Shown: piece after piece, positions 1 through 10,911 of the stretch
Layout: every line of letters begins with the position of its first letter
Numbering within the stretch: the stretch's first letter is position 1
From: Serinus canaria
Taxonomy: Eukaryota; Chordata; Aves; Passeriformes; Fringillidae
Direction: 5' to 3'
Assembly: GCF_022539315.1 (NCBI RefSeq)
Contig: NC_066336.1
Location: 1,364,001-1,428,000, forward strand
Length of the DNA stretch: 64,000 nt
Notes under the pieces: model-generated
The model's input: only the letters and a program-made list of their open reading frames with translations
Database searches by the model: none
What the model was told of the DNA's origin: nothing
Position numbers and translations under genes: made by a program

Positions 1-256
1 TGAATTCCCTGTGGGATAACTCAAGGACTGAATTCCCTGCAGGATAACTCAAGGACTGAATTCCCTGTGGGATAACTCAAGGACTGAATTCCCTGCAGGA
101 TAACTCAAGGACTGAATTCCCTGTGGGATAACTCAAGGACTGAATTCCCTGCAGGATAACTCAAGGACTGAATTCCCTGTGGGATAACTCAAGGACTGCC
201 TGAATTCCCTGTGGGATAACTCAAGGACTGAATTCCCTGTGGGATAACTCAAGGAC
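1..256. repeat. 28-bp tandem repeat (minisatellite)
   Basis: Nine units of exactly 28 bp, each with an EcoRI site (GAATTC) and the core GATAACTCAAGGAC. The first seven units alternate strictly between a GTGG and a GCAG variant, so the working unit is a 56-bp dimer; the last two are both GTGG and follow a 4-bp TGCC insertion at 197-200. The array starts at base 1, so its left end lies outside the window. Confidence 0.95.
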
Positions 257-297
257 TGTCACCTTGCAGACCTTTCTTAGACCACATTCAGCATTTC

Positions 298-520
298 ACA
301 GAATCATCAAGGCTGGGAAAAGACCTCCAAGGTCACCAAGTCCAACCTTTGGTTGAATCCCGCCATGTCACTAAACCAGGCCATGAAGTGCCACCTCCAC
401 TTGGTTTTTGAGCACTTCCAGGGATGGTGACTCCCCCACCGCCCTGAGCAGCCCTTCCTGATTCCTGGCCTCTCTTCCAGAGAAGAAATGTTTCCTGAAG
501 CCCAGCCTGAACCTCCTGGG
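298..520 (-). mobile_element. CR1 LINE 3' fragment
   Basis: Reads as the reverse complement of a bird CR1 3' end. The terminal CAGAATCATCAAGGCTGG block comes first on the + strand, followed by the 'dead' 3' UTR with the conserved CACTTCCAGGGATGGTGACTC segment. It is 5' truncated and keeps no reverse-transcriptase sequence. Confidence 0.85.
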
Positions 521-1982
521 TGCCCACCCAGGTTTTCCCAGCTGCTAGGTATGGCATTTCCATACCCACATCATCTCGGAATTTCACTTTCACTTTCAGT
601 GTGAGCAGCCTGGCTGGGCACAGGGGATCAGAACAGCCTCTCCTCATCCTCCCAGGATGGATCCATCAGCTTTGTCTCCACTTCCTCCCGAGCCTGTGTC
701 TCCAGAGGCTGTGGGGATGCTGTGCTGGAGAAGAGGGATGCTGGTGCTGCAGCCCAGGGATCCTGGTGGCACCAGCTTGGCAGCAATTCTGACACTGATA
801 AGAGAGTTTTGCTTACAGCAGCAATCAGGCAGGAATGCAGGACAATCCTGCTGACCTACCTGTGACAGTGATCTAGAAATTACCGGGTGTTTAAAGCAGC
901 AATTCTGAACTCAAGGGCTGGTGCTTCAAGGAAAGCTGTTCTGGTTTATTGTCATTGGAACTCTCGTCCTGTTCTGGGACTGTGAATTATTAATCCATGT
1001 GCTGTAGCATGAATGAGTTTTGTGCATTTTTTAAACTGCATTTGTGGCTGCAAAAGCCAGGCCCAGCTTCTCAGAGTGAAGCCACCTGGAAATGCTGGAT
1101 GGAGCCCCCAGCTGAACAAAATAAACGGGGCTGGTGCAGAAGTTCTCAGTCTGAGCAGCAGTGGAGGAGTCGGGGTGCAAAGCAGAACCCTGACAGCTCC
1201 TGGGCACTGCCCAGGCTGAGCCAGCCCCTCTTCCCAAAGCACAAAGCATTTAATGGCACCTCAAAAGCTTCAAGTGTATTTAATGAGTTTCTTTTACTTT
1301 CTTAAACCTGTGCCATCACTGGGCAGGGAGATAGCAGAGATGGTTCCCTCTGATGGGTGAAAATGCAGGAACTTCCACAAGGAGCAGCAGATCAGAGACG
1401 TTGGCTTGAAGGACAAAGGAAATAATCCTGATGGTGCCCAGTTCTGGTCCCAGTCCACAGAGAACCATGCTCTTGCTCCAAGAATATCAGATCTGCCCTG
1501 GAAGTCAGGGGGAGGCTGCAAGGGCACGAGAAATCAAGAAATGTGAACTTTAATCCTCTCCCAGAGCCAGGAGAAAATGTGTCACCCATGGAATTATGAC
1601 AAGAATTCCCAGATTCTGGGTAATCCATTTGGAGGAGGAACATGGAGAGACCACTTTGGAAATGTTTTATTCTATTTTTTTATTTTAACCTGAGACCTGC
1701 TGAACTCTGAGGCACAGGGAGCAGGACAGGCAGTGCTGAGGGCACTGCCCGAGGCCAGCGGGGTGGTTTGGGGTTAAAAAAGAGCTGTGATTTCAGAGCA
1801 GAGCCATTTGAGTAGCCAGATTTGTCTGCAGGAAGGAAATTGGCCTGGCTTTGGAAGAAATGAGTTTTGTCTTTGATAACCCCAGTCCTGAGGAGCTGTC
1901 CTGGTGCCATCAGTAGGTCCCTGGACACCAGGAGATGTTTGACCAGAGCAGCTTTGTGCCCTGGTGTTGGTGAGGGGGTTTG
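521..1982. other. single-copy sequence, no gene seen
   Basis: Mixed-composition sequence without a recognisable repeat, tRNA or convincing exon. Open frames are short and overlap on both strands, as expected of non-coding GC-rich DNA. Confidence 0.5.
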
Positions 1983-2280
1983 GACAGGGTGGAATATTCA
2001 GTCCCTCCTGGAGAAAAGGGGATTCTCCTCTAGTGAAAGAGTGATGCTGCTCTAATCTTGGGCTGCAGGGCTGATCTGGGACTGTGGTTTCTGTGGGCTC
2101 TGAATTCTGTTTCAGCTCCTCCAGCACCCCAGATGAGATGGGATTTTGTACCAAGGTGGGAAGGAGTCCCTCCAGCATCTCCTGCCATCCCAGGGCCCCA
2201 GGTTATCACCAGGCTTGGGGTAAGAAAACCTTCCCAAGCTGAGTTGGTTCACAGCTGTCCTTCACTTACTCTGAAAAATA
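1983..2280. repeat. tandem duplication, copy 1 (337-bp period)
   Basis: Aligns along its length with 2320-2615, starting at ACAGGGTGGAATATTCA and ending at TTACT/TTATTCTGAAA. Divergence is substantial, so the duplication is old. The best-conserved part is about 2130-2230, ending GGCTTGGGGTAAGAAAA, which resembles a splice donor. No protein homology is recognised. Confidence 0.8.
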
Positions 2281-2319
2281 TCTGAGAAATAAGAGACACC
2301 TCTTGCTGAAGTACAAGGA

Positions 2320-2615
2320 GACAGGGTGGAATATTCAATTCCTCCTGAAGGAAAGGGTTTCCTCCTTGGTCTCTGATAAATCAGTTGTTCTGAGCTGATC
2401 TTGTGCTGATCTGGGACTCTGCTGCCTGTGGGTCATGGATTCAGTTCTGCCTCCTCTAGAACAGCCCAGATGAGACAGGACTTTGTCCCAAGGTGGGACA
2501 GAGACCCTCCAGTGCCTCCTTCCATGCCCCGGGCCCCACCCTACCACCAGGTTTGGGGTAAGAAAACTTTTCTAAGCTGAATTTGGCAGCTTTCCTTCAC
2601 TTATTCTGAAATACA
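2320..2615. repeat. tandem duplication, copy 2 (337-bp period)
   Basis: Second member of the pair beginning at 1983. It keeps GATGAGACAGGACTTTGTCC against GATGAGATGGGATTTTGTAC in copy 1, and the same GGTTTGGGGTAAGAAAA end. The two copies differ in reading frame across the block, which argues against a conserved duplicated exon. Confidence 0.8.
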
Positions 2616-4014
2616 GAGCCACGAGAGTTTTTTTGGGCTCATCCCTCACCCGAGCCATGTCCTGCTGTCAGGGAGACTCCAGGATTCACATCTGGCCAGA
2701 CAGTCAGACGTGCTGAGCACCGAGCTCTGCCCAGCAGCACCCCGCGGTGTTTTTCCCTAGGAAATGTTGATTTAACCCTCTCAGGAATCATCACTCCCGG
2801 GGCAGTGCTGCTTTGAAGTGGTTAGCAGCCTGGTGAGCAGTAAGTGCAGGGCGTGGTGTCTATCTGCGAGGCAAGGGTGGCATTCTGTTTCCTGGGGACA
2901 GAAGCTTTAATAGAGGGAGTTTCCCTCCTTGCAGTGGGCAGGTGTGAGGCAGCTGCTGTTCTGGGGAGCCAGGTGAGATGCAAAATTTGGTGCAAAACCC
3001 ACACTGGAATGCTGCTTTTTTGTTAAGGCCACTTCACACTTGTTCAGTGGCACAAAGCTCAAGGGTCCAAGTCAGTAGGACACAACACTGAGGGATTGAA
3101 GGAGTTTCTGTTGCTGTTCAGGACTGAGTCAGACCTGCAGACCCAGCTCTGGTTTGTAGGGGATCTGCAGTGGTGCTCACCTTGACCCCAAAAGGGTTAA
3201 TTCAGTTTCTGCTGTGCCTGTGGACTTTCAGCAGGGAAACAGGGCATGTTAAATTGGATAGCAGCCTGGATGTCTGGGCTCTGCAGAGGCAGGGCAGGAA
3301 AACACCTCGGGTGTGAGGCTGGAGCGTGGAGCAGGGGTACCTCCATGGATCAGGGTTTGCACTGCAGACATTTTCCTGGCTATTTTATCCCCAGCTTTGC
3401 CCCACCAGCTCTGTGTTTGGTAAAACAGCTGCCACCAGAGGCAGAGCTCCAGCTCATCCCTGTTGCAAAACACCTGGTGAGGTGTGAGAGGTGCTCCCTG
3501 CCCGTGCTGCAGCCGGTGCTTACTCATCCCACGGGGTGCAGAGCTGGTCCCTGGGCATTTGTGTTGGCAGCTCTGCTGGAACACCTTCCCTTTTGGCAGT
3601 AGTTATGTAAGGAGCTAAAAATGCTGGGGTGACTCACGGGTGTCTGAGCAGAGCTGTTGGAACAGGAATGGAGCACTGAGCTCCCCCAGCCAGGCCCTGC
3701 AGACCTCTCCCTGCTTGGTGCTGCCCCTGCTGAAGACCCTCTTGCTCCAGGGGATTCTCTTCTCTCTTATTCCCCACTCCTGCCCTCCAGGTGATGTTGG
3801 AGCCCCTCCAAAGCTGGTCAGCCATGCCTCTGATCCCTCCAGCAACTGGGGCCATCCCAAGCTCCTCTTATCTCTAGGCCTCCTGCATCCCGTCTCCCTT
3901 TGTTATCATTTCTGCCTTTCCATTCTCCCGCTCTCTTTCCAAGAAAAACTTCAGCCCAGAAGCCCCTGGAGTTAAGGGAGGATGGATCCAGGTTGTTTTC
4001 CTTCTTCACAGTCT
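2616..4014. other. single-copy sequence with one short shared repeat
   Basis: No gene is recognised. Bases 3178-3250 match 9466-9538 imperfectly (AGGGTTAATTC, then a GTG-ACTTTCAGCA block, then GGCATG), so a short unclassified interspersed repeat is present. The rest is featureless. Confidence 0.45.
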
Positions 4015-4512
4015 TGTGATGTATCTGCTTGCGGGTACCTCGGTGTTTTATTCTTCCATCTGATGCCTTGGGAAGGCAGACCCAGAACAGAGACCGGACT
4101 GAGCTAAAGAATAAAGCAGGGATTGATTCCAAGGATCTCCTCCATGGACCCACCTTGGGCAGCACCAGAGCCCAGCCAGGGCTGCACCCAAGATGACCCA
4201 AAATGGCCCCAAAATGCCCGGCCGGGCACGGGGTCTGTCCCTGGGATCAGCTCTGCTCCATTCCCACCTTGCAGTTCATTGTCCCAGCCCAGCTTTAGCC
4301 CAGGCAGTCCCAGCCTTGTTTTTCTCTCTCCAGCCCACGGGGTTTGTGCTCCTGGGCTGAGATTGGGATCATTTGTCCTTGGTGCCCAGCTGGAGCAGGA
4401 ATTGTTTTGTCTCCCTGCTCTGTGCACAGAGCTCACCATCCCATAATGTGAACCCAGACCCACACACTGAAGCAAATCTGAAAAATAGAAAAGCCAAACC
4501 TGAGGTATCACA
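4015..4512 (-). mobile_element. endogenous retrovirus solo LTR
   Basis: On the minus strand it begins TGTGATACC and ends ACATCACA, giving the TG...CA ends and a 6-bp terminal inverted repeat (TGTGAT/ATCACA) expected of an LTR. An AATAAA lies near the 3' end on the minus strand (about 4051). I recognise the U3-like sequence as a common passerine ERV LTR. No internal retroviral sequence adjoins either side. Flanking hexamers (CAGTCT and TCCTTC) do not match, so no target-site duplication is visible. A 296-codon minus-strand open frame across this LTR is not a gene. Confidence 0.75.
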
Positions 4513-4824
4513 TCCTTCCCAACCTGACCTGGTCCATGTTGGGGTGTCCCTCTCCAAAGGAGACTCAGGGAGCACCTTGGATCTTCTTCCAGGAATGACT
4601 TTTCCTGATCTGGGCTCATTTTTGAGTTCTTCACCAGATCCAAGAGAGGTCTCCACCAAAGAGGCAAATTTGTACTTTTGTGGGCTTGTTGTGCCACCTC
4701 AGAGGCTTCATCCCCCTGTCCCCAATGGGATGTGATTTTTCCATAAATGATGAAGACTCCTAATTGTATTTGCCCTGAAGTTTTCAGCCCATTGTGCTTC
4801 ACAAACCTGGACTCCACATCTCCA

Positions 4825-5128
4825 TGTCTGGAGGCTGTAGCCAGGTGGGGTTCAGCCTCTTTCCCCAGACACCTGGGGATAAACAAGGACCAACAGCTCC
4901 ATGGGAGGTTCAGGTCAGATATTGGGAAAAATTCCTCCACTGAAAGAGTGTTTAAATATTGGCAGAGGCTGCCCAGGGCTGCTGAGGTCACCATTCCTGG
5001 GAGTGTTCAAAAACCAAGCAGAAGTGGCACTTGGAGATGTGGTTCAGTGGGCACGGGGGGATTCGGTCAAAGGCTGGGTTTGGAGGCCTTGGAATTCTTT
5101 TCCAACCTTTCTATGATGACTCATGTCT
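4825..5128 (+). mobile_element. CR1 LINE 3' fragment, sense
   Basis: Carries the usual CR1 order: the TTCAGCCTCTT-CCAG-CACCTGG block, TTGGGAAAAATTCCTCCACTG, AGGCTGCCCAGGG and a 3' terminal TTCTTTTCCAACC-TTTCTATGATG. It ends in the 59-bp amplification that follows. No coding part of the LINE remains. Confidence 0.85.
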
Positions 5129-5364
5129 AAGGCTGGATTTGGAGGCCTTGGAATTCTTTTCCAAACTTTCTCTAATGACTTGTATCAAAGGTTGGATTTG
5201 GAGGCCTTGGAATTCTTTTCCAAACTTTTTCTGATGACTTGTATCAAAGGTTGGATTTGGAGGTCTTGGAATTCTTTTCCAGCCTTTCTCTGATGACTTG
5301 TATCAAAGGTTGGGTTTGGAGGTCTTGGAATTCTTTTCCAGCCTTTCTCTGATGACTCATATCT
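5070..5364 (+). repeat. 59-bp tandem amplification of a CR1 3' terminus (5 copies)
   Basis: Five units of exactly 59 bp start at 5070, 5129, 5188, 5247 and 5306. Each contains GGTTGGATTTGGAGG, CTTGGAATTCTTTTCCA and TGATGACT, which is the last part of the CR1 3' UTR plus its terminal octamer region. Unit 1 is the terminus of the adjoining CR1, so the array grew from that element. Confidence 0.93.
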
Positions 5365-5754
5365 CCTCTGACATAACCCACAGTTCCAGTGGTGCCACTG
5401 TCACAAACAGAAATGAACTGAGGAGCAGAATTGATCCCTGTGCTGCTGCTTCCTCTGAGTGTCTTGGCTGCTGTCCGGAGATGCCCATTCCAACAAAATG
5501 GAAATCTCTGCTCCCCTCAGCCCCCACGGGGCCAGGAGGTGGAAAAGTCCCTGTGCAGAAGCTCTCTGGAGGTGCCTGTGGTGCTGCAGGAGAGAAGCCT
5601 CAGCTCCAGAGGGAGCTCCAAACTCTGCCTGCTGGCCTGGGAGAGGCCAGTGTCCATGGACACAGTGTCCCCGGCAGCTGGACATTGGAGAGGTCACAGC
5701 CAGCTGCCAGCTGCCTGTGACATTCCTCTTGGCTGGCACCATGGCATGAGGAGC
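5365..5754. other. single-copy spacer
   Basis: No repeat or gene is recognised between the CR1 tail array and the hexamer array. Confidence 0.45.
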
Positions 5755-6440
5755 TCCCAGTCCCAGTCCCCATCAGAGTTCTAATCCCTGCTCCAATCCC
5801 CATCTCAGTCCCAGGCCAGTTCCATCTCAGTCCTAGCCCCAGTTCCAATCCTACTCCTATTCCCAATCCCAGTTCCAGTCACCATCCAAGATCCATTCCC
5901 AGTCCCTGTTCCAATCCCATTCCTAGTCCAGTTCCAGTTCTATTCCCAGTCCCAGTCCCAATCCCTGTCCCATTTACAATCCCAGTCCCAGAGTCCCAGA
6001 GTCTAATTCCCATTCCATTTCCCATTTCCATTCCCATTCCCATTCCATTTCCCATTCCCATTCCCATTCCATTTCCCATTTCCATTCCCATTCCCATTCC
6101 CATTCCCATTCCCATTCCCATTCCATTTCCCATTCTCCCATTCCCATTCCCATTCCTATTCCCATTCCCATTCCCATTCAATTTCCCAATCCCATTCCAT
6201 TTCCCAATCCCATTCCATTTCCCATTCCCTGTTCCATTCCATTTCCCATTCCCAGTCCCAGTCCCATCCCATTCCCAGTCCCATCCCATTCCATTTCCCA
6301 TTCCCATTCCCATTCCCATTCCCATTCCCATTCCCATTCCCATTCCCATTCCCATTCCCACTCCCATTGCATTTCCCATTCCATTCCCATTCCCATTCCC
6401 ACTCCCATTCCATTTCCCATTCCCAGTCCCATCCCAGTGC
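5755..6440. repeat. (CCCATT)n hexamer array, degenerate
   Basis: About 690 bp built on CCCATT with interspersed TTTCCCA and CCCAGT variants; purest at about 6000-6180 and 6300-6420. The minus strand reads AATGGG and has regularly spaced GGG runs. Open frames rich in Met-Gly or Trp-Glu across it are by-products of the repeat. Confidence 0.95.
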
Positions 6441-6732
6441 CAGCTGCTCCCCTCCAGTGCCTCTGTGCTGGTGTCCAACCCCTTACAGGGGTCCCTGCTC
6501 CTGGGTCACCCTCTGCTTCCCAGCCCCTGATCCCACGGAATCCCGGGGTTCGGAAGGGCCCACAGGGGATCACCTGCTCTGTTCCCTGCCCCAGCAGGGC
6601 TCTCCTGGAGCAGAGGGAAGGAATCTCCACACCCTCCCTGGGCAGGTTTTCTCTCAGTGAAGAAGTTCTTTGTCTTGCTCAGGTGGAACCTCCATCCCCC
6701 TCTGGAGCAGAGTCACTGCAGGATGGAGCTGC

Positions 6733-6822
6733 CCCACTGAAATCCCCAAGAGAGATTTCAATTCCCACTGAAATCCCCAACAGAGATTTCAATTCCCACT
6801 GAAATCCCCAACAGAGATTTCA
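6733..6822. repeat. 31-bp tandem repeat, 3 copies
   Basis: Units start at 6733, 6764 and 6795 with core CCCACTGAAATCCCCAA and AGAGATTTCA. Only a base or two separates the copies, so it is young. Confidence 0.9.
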
Positions 6823-7000
6823 GTTTACTGATTCCAGGCTTGATTTTCCCAGGGACCCTTAGGGGAAGGCTCAAACCAAAAGTAAAATCCATGTCAAAAG
6901 TGGAGGTTTGGAGCACAAGCCATCACTCACAGTTGTTTTTTGGACAAGAGGACACTGAAAATAGGGAAATAGGGTGCAGGATTTATAGACCAGCTCAAAC

Positions 7001-7146
7001 ATAGAATAATGGAATCGTGGAATTGTTTGGGTTGAAGAAACCCTAAAGTTCTCCTTGTTCCACCCCTGCCATGGACAGGGACAACTTCCACTGTCCCAGG
7101 TTGCTCCCGGCCCTGTCCAACCTAGCCTGGAACATTCCAGGGATGC
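7001..7146 (-). mobile_element. CR1 LINE 3' fragment
   Basis: Starts with the reverse-complement terminal octamer (ATAGAAT), followed by GTTTGGGTTGAAG, CACCCCTGCCATGG, CTTCCACTGTCCCAGG and the CCTGTCCAACCTAGCCTGG block. Confidence 0.82.
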
Positions 7147-8212
7147 AGGTGGGTTTTAATGGATGAGCACAGCACAAAGTTCACCTTTCCCAGTGCTGGG
7201 AAACATCCCAATACTTGGAATTTTGTCTGGAAGAGCAGGAATGAGTTTTCCCTCGTCAGAAAGAAAGCAGGAGCACCGAGCCCACTCCAGAGGCATGGAC
7301 TGCTCTCAAGGAAAACATAAAAACCCAACCCAGCCACGCTCCCAAAGCGCTGGTTAGAGATTAAAGGGAGAGGGCGGGAGCTTGGAGGAAAGGTCAGGCA
7401 CACAAAGGAAAACATCTAAACCGAAAACTTGGAAACTTTCCTGCCCGTGGAGACACTTGAGTTACCTCAGAACAAAGACTGTTGACTTTCCTTATAAGGA
7501 GGGTAAGGAGGGAAAGTTTTGATTAAAAAAAAAAAAATAATGGAAAAGCTTGGTCAATAATTGTTTTCTTCTTTATGGGTTTGTTGGGAGTTCAAACAAG
7601 CAAAAGGGGCTAGTTGAGAATGAAGTAAATGTTTCATTTAAGAAAAAGAAATGGATAAAATTCCAGTTCTCTCACCCATTTTAAAGTGGATTTTCCCCCT
7701 GTAATTTATGCACTTGTTTGCGCTATAAAAAGAAGTTTGAAACTGGAGTAATTACTTTTTTAGTTGATGTTTTGAGGCCTCTGTCTTCCCATTCCTGTGT
7801 AAACAATTTCTGAGGTAGGGATGAAGTCACGGCTGCATCTCTGGGAGCCAGGTCAGGGGGTTGTGGCCACCTGATGATGCAATGGGGAGTCCTGGCACAC
7901 AATTCATGGGGAAAATCTCCTTGTTTGTGTGCAGGACACGAGCAGAGGCCAGCAAAACATTCCCTCTGGATTCCCCAACTGTGCCTCCACGAGCAAACCT
8001 TCATTTAAACGTGGTGAGGAAAGAAAACAGAGCTGTGAACAATTGTGAAAGTCATAAATAACAACTGAAAACTCCTGCCTGAGGATGGAGGGTCACTCAG
8101 AGTCCTGGGGATGGTCAGTGGGGCTCAGCTCTGAGGGGGTCCAGGACAGCTGCAGAGGGATTGCTCATCAGGAGCTGCAGAGATGGGAAAAGTGGGAAGG
8201 GGAAACTGAGGT
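7147..8212. other. single-copy, partly AT-rich stretch
   Basis: Non-repetitive DNA with A- and T-rich segments around 7500-7760. No gene or repeat is recognised. Its low repeat content makes it one of the better places to look for conserved non-coding elements. Confidence 0.45.
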
Positions 8213-8412
8213 TTGATTTGTGGAAGGAATTGTTCCCTGGGATGGCTGGGCTGGAATTGCCAGAGCAGCTGGGGCTGCCCCTGGATCCCTGGCAGTGCCC
8301 AAGGCCAGGCTGGACACTGGGGCTGGGAGCACCTGGCACAGTGGGAGGGGTCCCTGGGTGGGACTGAGTGGACTTTAGGGCACCTCCCAACCCATTCCAT
8401 GATTCCAGGATT
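8213..8412 (+). mobile_element. CR1 LINE 3' fragment (copy a)
   Basis: Contains GGAATTGTTCCCTGGGATGG, GGGCTGCCCCTGGATCCCTG, GTGCCCAAGGCCAGGCTGGA and the 3' end CCCAACCCATTCCATGATTC. It overlaps in content with copy b immediately downstream, so two sense CR1 insertions lie head-to-tail. Confidence 0.85.
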
Positions 8413-8815
8413 CTGGAGCCCCTCTGGAGCCAGGCTGGGAGAGCTGGGGGTGCTGCCCTGGAGAGGAGAAGGCTCCAGGGAGAGCTGAGAGCCCCTGCAG
8501 GGCCTGAAGGGGCTCCAGGAGAGCTGCAGAGGGACTGGGGACAAGGATGGAGGGACAGGAGCCAGGGAATGGCTGCCAGTGCCAGAGGGCAGGGCTGGAT
8601 GGGATCTTGGCAATTGGGAATTGTTCCCTGGCAGGGTGGGGAGGGGCTGGGCTGGAATTGCCAGAGCAGCTGGGGCTGCCCCTGGATCCCTGGCAGTGCC
8701 CAAGGCCAGGCTGGACATTGGGGCTGGGAGCACCTGGCACAGGGGGAGGGGTCCCTGGCACAGTGGGAGGGGTCCCTGGCACAGTGGGAGGGGTCCCTGA
8801 CATGGCAGGGGTGGG
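8413..8815 (+). mobile_element. CR1 LINE fragment (copy b) with internal 21-bp repeat
   Basis: Longer 5' extent than copy a: it starts in the GGAGCCCCTCTGGAGCC block and continues through GGCAATTGGGAATTGTTCC into the same 3' UTR. At 8736-8805 the sequence GGCACAGTGGGAGGGGTCCCT is iterated about three times with an exact 21-bp period. The last 340 bp are nearly identical, in inverted orientation, to 45290-45632. Confidence 0.87.
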
Positions 8816-9638
8816 GTGGGAGGAGTTTTTTTATCTCTTCTATGTGGATTTTTGTTTTAAAGTTTGCAGTGTTAATATTTTTTTTTTTCCCTTTCTAGAT
8901 TTTCTGCAATGGAGTTTTTCCTTTCATTTTGTTGGAGGGAACATGAACATGTTCTGCTGGATGGTCTGAATTTCTTCCTTCCTGATGGGAGCTGTGTCCC
9001 ATCAGACCCAGCCAGCAGAGCTGCTTTCAGTTCATGGTCATTATTCTTCCACTCCAGCTCTGTCCACAGCCTCTCCTCTTGCTTCCAGGCAGGAATTCTG
9101 ATTTTAATTTCCTATTTCTGGTGGGTCAGCTGGGCAATCAGTGACTCTGTGCCATGGACCCCCAGATGGCCATTCTGGAAAAGAAAAATGCTTTTTCTGG
9201 TTCAGAGTGGTGGGAGGGTCAGGGACCCACAGTGTGAGTGAGGACCAGCACTCAGCACTTTGTCACCACAATACACAAATATATTTGCACACTTGGGCCA
9301 GCCAAAAAATTTCTGGGCTTTGTGAGCTCCTCAGGAACTTCCCAGGCCTGTGAAGGGCTCCAGAGGACTGCCAGGAGAACAGGAAATGGCTCAAGGGTGG
9401 GACAGCAAGGACGTCCCTGCCTGGCTGTGCTGACTCTGCCCTTCCCTGGCACAATGTCACCATGGCCTTGATCCCACAAGGGTTAATTCCATTTTTACCC
9501 TGTCTGTGAACTTTCAGCACAGGAACAAGGCATGCAGGGGCTGCTGTCCCAGCAAGGATGGTGGGAAGAGCAGGAGGAGAAGATCTCTGGCTCAAGGGTG
9601 CAGGGACAGAGAAAACAAGGATGTGGGTTTATGGGAAT
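8816..9638. other. single-copy sequence
   Basis: No gene is seen. It holds a T-rich run near 8875-8895 and the second copy (9466-9538) of the short repeat also found at 3178-3250. Confidence 0.4.
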
Positions 9639-9832
9639 GGGTAAATTGCAATTTGCATTTAATGACTGTAAATAGGCAACACACAGGTGGAATTAGATGT
9701 CCATGTAGGGTTAGGAGCTATCCCATGTTGGACCTCAGGCCCAAATAAATCAATGTCCTCTTAAACACCCACTTAGTGTGAAGGAGTCTGATTGTGATAT
9801 TTTGGAGATTTGGTGGCAGCAGAGGCTCCACA
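9639..9832 (+). mobile_element. possible ERV LTR end with primer-site-like sequence
   Basis: An AATAAA near 9743 is followed about 70 bp later by TTTGGAGATTTGGTGGCAGC, which resembles an LTR 3' end next to a primer-binding site. The left edge is not defined and no internal retroviral sequence is seen downstream. It could equally be single-copy sequence. Confidence 0.3.
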
Positions 9833-10911
9833 GTCACCTGTGCCACTGGAACTCTGTCCTGCTCTCCTCAGCTCCAGCAATGCTCATGCAGCTCCTTCCA
9901 CACCACAATTCTTCCACGCTCAGGAAAAACAGTCAACCATGAACCAAAGGCCCCCTAAATGATGGATAAAGTGAAGGATGACTGGGGCACAATTCAAACA
10001 CGAGCTTTTCTTTTCCAGCTTCCTCTGCTGGCTCTGAGTGGGGCCATAACTCACAGATTTGGGCTTTGGACTCGTGAGGTGACAGCAATGCCGGGCGGCC
10101 CCGTGTGTGATCTTGAAAGGAAAGGGAACAATGAACCATCCAGAGATCACACAGAATCACTGAGGGCAGCCAGGACCTCAGCAGAAGGAGGAAAACTCCA
10201 GGTGGACCTGCCAAGGGCAGGTGAAGCAGGAGGCTGGGGTGGGATGAAATGGAAGCTGGAAAGGCACCAGGTCAGGAGGGATAAACTGAGCAATTCTTTT
10301 GTCTGGGCAAGGAGAGCCACAAAAAATCTCTACCAAAAACTGGGGGTAGCAGGAGAGAAAGAGTGAAAGTGATGCTGGGCTGTGAAAAGACAAATTATAT
10401 GGAAAATATGCAAATATCTGACCCATCAGTGCCTTTCTCTCACTGGCAGCGTGCTGGGCAGGTGTCACTTTACCCAAGGGACAAAAATGGGATAATTTCA
10501 GAGAAAAGCAGTGCAGACAGGCGACCTGAAGGAATTTCTTTGGGAGGAGATGGTGAAAACCCCTTCCCCTCCTCTCTGCTGTGTGCCACACTCTCCATTT
10601 ATCTCCTCCCTTTGCCTCCAAGTCAGTCTGCTCTCCCCGTGCTCTCCGTTATTTTGATTTAGCACTTCTGGGGGCTCTGATGGATGAAAGGCTCCATGGG
10701 AAGTGCACTGGAGCAGCGTTGCCCCTCCAGTTCCTGCTTTGCCTCAATTGAGCTCTTGGCCCTTTGTTTGGGCACCCACTTATTTCATTTGTCAGGATGT
10801 TGGAAAGTGGCCTTTTCTTTGAATTTTTTTTTTTCCAGCTAATTTTAGTTTGTTTTATTACATGCCCACTGTCCAAGGAGGTGATTAATAATACTGCAGT
10901 GCCTGCTGAAA
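9833..10911. other. single-copy sequence, no gene supported
   Basis: Contains a 135-codon plus-strand open frame at 9959-10366 whose product I do not recognise. It has no visible domain, signal peptide or repeat; an opposing frame at 10178-10621 overlaps its 3' half. I treat it as non-coding. Confidence 0.4.

Noticed and set aside
4104..4994. 296-codon minus-strand frame, the longest that is not low complexity
   Set aside because: It begins antisense in a CR1 3' end, crosses single-copy sequence and ends through the ERV LTR at 4015-4512; no domain is visible.
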